Source: Caulobacteraceae bacterium (GTDB lineage Bacteria > Pseudomonadota > Alphaproteobacteria > Caulobacterales > Caulobacteraceae). Taken from it: a DNA stretch of 9,194 nucleotides. The stretch spans positions 1 to 9,194 of the forward strand of contig SDZP01000122.1 in NCBI GenBank assembly GCA_004144935.1, given 5' to 3'. Numbering within the stretch: the stretch's first letter is position 1; each line of letters starts with the position of its first letter. Of this stretch, positions 5,754 through 9,194 are shown piece after piece. Made by a program: the position numbers and the translations under genes. The notes under the pieces are model-generated. The model did no database searches. It was not told where the DNA came from and was given only the letters and a program-made list of their open reading frames with translations.

Positions 5754-6323
5754 ATGCGCCTGACCGCCCCCCGTATCGCTCCCGTCACCGACGCCGACCT
5801 GACCGACGACCAGAGGGCGGTGCTGACCCCGATGATCGGGGCCGGCCGGCCGGTGCTGAACATCTTCCGCACCCTGGCGCGCTCGCCGGCGGCGCTGAAG
5901 GGCTTCCTCGGCTGGGGCGAGTATGTGCTGTCGAAGAAAAACGACCTGCCGGCCCGTGAGCGGGAGATCGTCATCCTGCGCATCGGCTACCTGTGCAAGG
6001 CCGGCTACGAATGGACCCAGCATGTGCCGATCGGCATCCGGGCGGGCCTGACCGAGGACGAGGTGGCGCGGATCAAGGCCGGCGCCGACGCCGGCTGGAG
6101 CGAGGCCGACGCGGCCCTGATCCGGGCCAGCGACGAACTGCATGCCGACCAGTTCATCACCGACGCCACCTGGGCCGCGCTGAAGGCCCACTTCAGCGAC
6201 AAGCAGTGCATGGACGTGGTGTTCAGCGCCGGCCAGTACACCCAGGTCTGCATGATGCTGAACAGCTTCGGCGTGCAGCTGGACGCCGGGCAGGCGCTGG
6301 ACCCGGATCTGAAGGGCTTCTGA
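5754..6323 (+). CDS. Carboxymuconolactone decarboxylase (CMD)-family protein
   Basis: A 189-residue cytoplasmic protein that is all-helical in appearance. The CMD core spans about 45-125, with LPAREREIVILRIGYLCKAGYEWTQHV giving the family's E...R-x-G...C...E-W-x-x-H pattern (Cys81, Glu86, His90), then IRAGLTEDEVARI. The AhpD-type redox pair C-x-x-C is absent: only one Cys sits at that site. A peroxidase-partner role like AhpD is therefore unlikely, and a decarboxylase-like or other helical CMD role is possible. The N-terminal RIAPVTDADLTDDQRAVL is shared with many small proteobacterial CMD proteins of unknown substrate. The start is well supported by AGAGGAAA about 6 bases before the ATG. It follows the kinase operon after 52 bases, with no clear functional link. 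The substrate is not predictable. Confidence 0.88.
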   Translation: MRLTAPRIAPVTDADLTDDQRAVLTPMIGAGRPVLNIFRTLARSPAALKGFLGWGEYVLSKKNDLPAREREIVILRIGYLCKAGYEWTQHVPIGIRAGLTEDEVARIKAGADAGWSEADAALIRASDELHADQFITDATWAALKAHFSDKQCMDVVFSAGQYTQVCMMLNSFGVQLDAGQALDPDLKGF

Positions 6324-6334
6324 CCGGACCGCTT

Positions 6335-6359
6335 GGCCGGAACACCGGTCTGTTGTTCT
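6335..6359 (+). terminator. Possible intrinsic terminator after the CMD gene
   Basis: GGCCGG (6335-6340) and CCGGTC (6345-6350) pair as a 6-bp stem with one G-T wobble around the loop AACA, followed by TGTTGTTCT. The T-run is interrupted, so this is a modest candidate. It lies 12 bases after the CMD stop and overlaps the region just upstream of the protease gene. Confidence 0.35.
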
Positions 6360-6389
6360 ATCCCCGTTAACCATTTGGGGATGGGGCAG

Positions 6390-7484
6390 ATGATGAAGGG
6401 CCGCAAGTACCAGTCGCTCGCGCGCGTGTTCCGTCCGGCGCGCCGGCTGCCGGCCTTTTCCTTCCCGCCGGAAGCCGACTTCGTGTTCGATGTCGGCGAC
6501 CGCGCCTTTGAAGCGGGCCCATCTAGCCCGGTCACGCCGTTGCCGAACAGCGACCTGCTGGACGCCTATTCCAACGCCGTGGTCCGCGCCGTCGAGCACG
6601 TCGGCCCGTCGGTGGTGCGGGTGCAGCCCCTGACCAGCGACCGCAGCTTCGCCGGCGAGGGATCGGGCTTCGTGATCAGCCCCGAGGGCCTGATCCTGAC
6701 CAACAGCCATGTGGTCCAGGGCTTCTCCCGCTTCGCCATCATCACCGCCGAGGGCCGGGCCCTCACCGCCCGCTGCGTCGGCGACGATCCGGACACCGAC
6801 ATCGCCCTCTTGAAGGTCGAGCAGAACGTCCGCCTGCCGCACGCCCGGCTGGGGGACTCCAAGACCCTGCGGCGGGGGCAGTTGATCATCGCCATCGGCG
6901 CCCCGCTGGGCTTCGAGGCGACGGTGACCACCGGCGTGGTCTCGGCGCTCGGCCGGTCCCTGCGCGGCGAGCGCGGGCGGCTGATCGAGGACCTGATCCA
7001 GACCGACGCGGCGCTGAACTACGGCAACAGCGGCGGGCCGCTGGTCAACAGCGCCGGCGAGGTGGTCGGCATCGCCACCGCCGTGATCTCCGGGGCGCAG
7101 GGCCTGTGTTTCGCGGTCGCCGCCAACACCGCCGGGTTCGTGATGGCCGAACTGCTGGCCCACGGACATGTGCGGCGCGGCTCGATCGGCGTCGTCGCCC
7201 AGCAGACTCCGGTGCCGCCCGCCATGGCCCGCGCCGCCGGCGTCACCCAGGCCTATGCCGTCTGGGTCGCCGCCGTGGAGAGCCACGGTCCCGCCGCCAA
7301 GGCCGGCCTTGCCGAGGGCGATCTGCTGATCGCCGCCGACGGCCGGCCGCTGACCGGCCTCGACGACCTGCTGCGGGTGCTCGGTCCCGGCAGCATCGAC
7401 CAGTCGATCAGCTTCGACCTGATCCGCGCCGGCAAGAGGATGAACGTCAAGATCACCCCCAAGGCCCGCAAGAAGGGCGGCTGA
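6390..7484 (+). CDS. HtrA/DegP-like trypsin-fold serine protease with one PDZ domain
   Basis: With the ATG at 6390 the product is 364 residues, starting MMKGRKYQSLARVF. The chymotrypsin-fold protease domain (about 60-255) has the full catalytic triad: His107 in LTNSHVVQG, Asp137 in DPDTDIALLKV and Ser214 in NYGNSGGPLVN. A single PDZ domain occupies about 265-355 (GSIGVV, then GPAAKAGLAEGDLLIAADGRPL), giving the DegS-like one-PDZ layout rather than the two PDZ domains of DegP. The first 70 residues are basic and then acidic, with no hydrophobic signal or anchor segment, which is unusual because family members normally act in the periplasm; a cytoplasmic location is possible. The start is uncertain among ATGs at 6381, 6390 and 6393 (GGGG at 6377-6380 favours 6390). 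A TTG at 6333 falls inside the hairpin and is unlikely. Confidence 0.88.
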   Translation: MMKGRKYQSLARVFRPARRLPAFSFPPEADFVFDVGDRAFEAGPSSPVTPLPNSDLLDAYSNAVVRAVEHVGPSVVRVQPLTSDRSFAGEGSGFVISPEGLILTNSHVVQGFSRFAIITAEGRALTARCVGDDPDTDIALLKVEQNVRLPHARLGDSKTLRRGQLIIAIGAPLGFEATVTTGVVSALGRSLRGERGRLIEDLIQTDAALNYGNSGGPLVNSAGEVVGIATAVISGAQGLCFAVAANTAGFVMAELLAHGHVRRGSIGVVAQQTPVPPAMARAAGVTQAYAVWVAAVESHGPAAKAGLAEGDLLIAADGRPLTGLDDLLRVLGPGSIDQSISFDLIRAGKRMNVKITPKARKKGG

Positions 7485-7500
7485 CTCCAGAAACTTGGAG
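7485..7500 (+). other. Small hairpin after the protease stop codon
   Basis: CTCCA and TGGAG form a 5-bp stem around a six-base loop directly after the stop. No T-run follows, so it is not a standard intrinsic terminator. It may be a weak RNA structure in the 93-base gap before the FG-GAP gene. That gap otherwise shows only a GATC-GCC-GATC palindrome near 7524-7534 and no clear promoter. Confidence 0.25.
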
Positions 7501-7577
7501 CCACCAATTCTCTGCCGTTTGGTTGATCGCCGATCTGCGACATGCGAGGGGCGGCTCCTCAATATGGGGAGTGGCGC

Positions 7578-9194
7578 ATGTCCGAGTATCCGACCGACAT
7601 CTACATTGCCGACCTGAGTCCCGAGGACGGCTTTACCGTCCGGGGAGTCCGCTCGGGCGACCTCCTCGGGCAGGGCGCCGCGGGGATCGGCGACATCAAC
7701 GGCGACGGCATCGACGACTTCATGGTCGGCGCCCTGTTCGCCGACGTCAACGGCGGCGACTCCGGGGCGGCCTATGTCGTGTTCGGCACGACGGCCGGCT
7801 TTCCCACGGTCCTCGACCTGCTCAGCCTGGACGGGACCAACGGCTTCCGCGTCGCCGGCCCGGGGGGTTCGGCGAGCGGCTATGCCGGGCTCGGCGCGGA
7901 TGTGAACGGGGATGGCTTCATCGACCTGATCGTCTCCGCTCCCAACATGGGCCCCGCCAGCCGCGGCGGCGCCTACATCATCTATGGCCACGAGGGCCCG
8001 TTCGCCGCTTCCATCAACCTCTCGACGCCGGTCGAGGGTGTCTCCAGCCGCATCCTCAATCACAACAGCAGCGAACTGATGGGGCTGGCGACCAGCTCGG
8101 TCGGCGACATCAATGGCGACGGGATCGAAGACTTCGCCCTGGCGACGGACCGGGCGAACCACGGCATCGGCTCCAACGCCGGGGCGGCCTACGTCATCTT
8201 CGGCAACGCCGACGGCCTGCCGGTGGACTTCAGCCTGTCGCAGATCAATGGAACCAACGGCTTCGAGATCACCGGCCAACTGGCCGGCTGGCAACTGGGG
8301 CGCAGCATCGCCTCGGCCGGCGACCTCAATGGCGACGGCACGGATGACCTGGTCATCGGCGCCCCCGGCTATGATAATTCCGGCAACGACAATGCCGGTG
8401 CGGCCTTCGTCATCTACGGCCGCAGCACCTTCGGGGCGGCGGTGAACGTCGGCGCCCTGGACGGGACAACCGGCTTCCGGATCAGCGGCGAATCGGTCGA
8501 CAGCCGCCTGGGATATTCCGTCAGCGCGGCCGGGGACTTTGACGGCGACGGGCATGCCGACCTGATCCTCGGCGGCCGGGGCAAGGCCTTCCTCGTATTC
8601 GGCGCCGCGACCGGGCCGACCGAGATCAACTTCAGCACCGGCGCCGGCGCCCATTGGGTGATGCGGCTGGATTACCCGGCCTCCACCTCGCTGCTGACCG
8701 TCGATGGCGGCTTCGATTTCAACGCGGACGGCCGCAGCGACATCCTGGTCGGCGGCGCGGGTATCGATAACAACCGTGGCGCCCTGTACATGGTCTTTGG
8801 CGGCGCCCACGATGCCGCCCTGCGCCTGAACGAAGCGGCCGCCGCCAACGGCGTCACCATCCACGGCGCCTTCACCTCGACCTCCTTCACCGACACCATC
8901 AGCGAGCTGGGCGACATCAACGGCGACGGAGTCGAGGACTTCTTCATCGGCTCCAAGGGCGACGACGTCAACGGAACCGACGCCGGGGCCGGCTACATCA
9001 TCTACGGCCGGCCAGTGGTCTATGACCTGGTGGGGCTGGCGAGCGACGACCAGTTGAGCGGCGGCTTCGGCAGCGACAGCCTGTCGGGCATGGGCGGCAT
9101 GGACGTGCTGCGGGGCCTGGGCGGCGACGACATGCTCGATGGCGGCACGGGCAACGATTATCTCTACGGCGGGGCCGGGGCGGACGACCTGGTG
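7578..9194 (+). CDS. FG-GAP repeat (integrin-alpha-like beta-propeller) / RTX calcium-binding protein, 3' end off the window
   Basis: The frame is open for 539 codons from the ATG at 7578 to the window edge; GGGGAG sits 6 bases before the start. Seven FG-GAP repeats carry D-x-(N/D)-x-D-G calcium loops starting at about residues 39, 108, 177, 249, 320, 380 and 446 (for example GDINGDGIDDFMVGA and GDLNGDGTDDLVIGAP), as expected for a complete seven-bladed propeller. From about residue 495 the sequence turns into RTX nonapeptides (GGFGSDSLS, GLGGDDMLD, GGTGNDYLY, GGAGADDLV) that bind calcium in a beta-roll. There is no N-terminal signal peptide, consistent with type I secretion through a C-terminal signal that lies beyond the window. 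The likely role is an extracellular adhesin or surface protein that folds on meeting calcium; the ligand is unknown. Total length and any enzymatic domain cannot be judged. Confidence 0.9.
   Translation, partial: MSEYPTDIYIADLSPEDGFTVRGVRSGDLLGQGAAGIGDINGDGIDDFMVGALFADVNGGDSGAAYVVFGTTAGFPTVLDLLSLDGTNGFRVAGPGGSASGYAGLGADVNGDGFIDLIVSAPNMGPASRGGAYIIYGHEGPFAASINLSTPVEGVSSRILNHNSSELMGLATSSVGDINGDGIEDFALATDRANHGIGSNAGAAYVIFGNADGLPVDFSLSQINGTNGFEITGQLAGWQLGRSIASAGDLNGDGTDDLVIGAPGYDNSGNDNAGAAFVIYGRSTFGAAVNVGALDGTTGFRISGESVDSRLGYSVSAAGDFDGDGHADLILGGRGKAFLVFGAATGPTEINFSTGAGAHWVMRLDYPASTSLLTVDGGFDFNADGRSDILVGGAGIDNNRGALYMVFGGAHDAALRLNEAAAANGVTIHGAFTSTSFTDTISELGDINGDGVEDFFIGSKGDDVNGTDAGAGYIIYGRPVVYDLVGLASDDQLSGGFGSDSLSGMGGMDVLRGLGGDDMLDGGTGNDYLYGGAGADDLV
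7692..8954 (+). repeat. Seven FG-GAP calcium-loop repeats
   Basis: Calcium-loop codons begin at 7692, 7899, 8106, 8322, 8535, 8715 and 8913, spaced 180-216 bases apart. The first, third, fourth and seventh are nearly identical at DNA level (GACATCAACGGCGACGG or one- to two-base variants). The fifth (DFDGDG) and sixth (DFNADG, with Ala for Gly) have diverged most. Confidence 0.85.
9060..9194 (+). repeat. RTX (hemolysin-type calcium-binding) nonapeptide repeats, continuing past the edge
   Basis: About five tandem units of the GGxGxDxLx type are encoded, at 27-base spacing. The third acidic position is intact in most units; the second unit reads GMGGMDVLR. The array is still running at the last base. 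Confidence 0.85.

Noticed and set aside
6339..6368. GGAAC followed by CGTT upstream of the protease gene, like a general-stress sigma (EcfG) promoter
   Set aside because: The spacer is 21 bases, while these promoters use about 16-17. The GGAAC also lies within the stem-loop candidate.
5649..8864. A 1071-codon open frame on the minus strand
   Set aside because: It runs antisense to three or more well-supported plus-strand genes, its composition is low-complexity Ala/Gly/Arg/His/Gln, and it matches no family. It is a high-GC artefact of the strand opposite real genes.
1..9194. CRISPR arrays, tRNA or rRNA genes, transposases, replication origins
   Set aside because: No direct-repeat/spacer pattern, cloverleaf-like sequence or transposase motif was found on either strand by eye. 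The only periodic repeats are the protein-coding FG-GAP and RTX units.

Overview
The window is GC-rich (a sampled line of the kinase gene is about 72% G+C) with strong G/C preference at codon third positions. Gene content (CHASE3 and HisKA_2 kinases, a PagL-like outer-membrane protein, an RTX/FG-GAP protein) and two candidate promoters of the Caulobacter housekeeping type (TTGACGS, 10-14 bases, GCTANAWC) suggest an alphaproteobacterium, most likely of the Caulobacterales. This assignment is inferred; there is no rRNA or other marker gene.

Layout. Bases 1-479 (minus) are the 5' half of a PLP-dependent threonine/serine dehydratase. It diverges across a 97-base promoter region from a PagL-like outer-membrane lipid A deacylase homologue (577-1113, plus). 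Next is a compact, clearly AT-richer island (about 1114-2370, sampled lines 43-45% G+C) with two overlapping minus-strand genes: a small membrane-anchored beta-rich protein (1753-2235) and a SAM-dependent methyltransferase (1110-1760). The methyltransferase stop and the PagL-like stop share one CTAG palindrome. Bases 2371-2754 hold no confident gene, only a 47-codon fragment with host-like codon use (2510-2653) and a candidate promoter.

From 2755 to 5701 a translationally coupled signalling operon runs on the plus strand: a CHASE3 membrane histidine kinase, a single-domain Rcp1-like receiver, and a receiver fused to a HisKA_2 kinase. Both junctions are 4-base GTGA overlaps. No DNA-binding output domain is encoded, so the trio looks like a phosphorelay feeding a regulator elsewhere.

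Downstream are a carboxymuconolactone-decarboxylase-family protein (5754-6323), an HtrA/DegP-like protease with one PDZ domain and no evident signal peptide (about 6390-7484), and the start of a calcium-binding FG-GAP/RTX protein (7578 to the window end). The last has seven FG-GAP repeats, matching a seven-bladed propeller, followed by RTX nonapeptides that run off the edge. It is probably exported by a type I system.

The likeliest candidate for an undescribed system is the two-gene low-GC island. Its function cannot be settled from sequence alone. The rest is core-like or ordinary accessory content.
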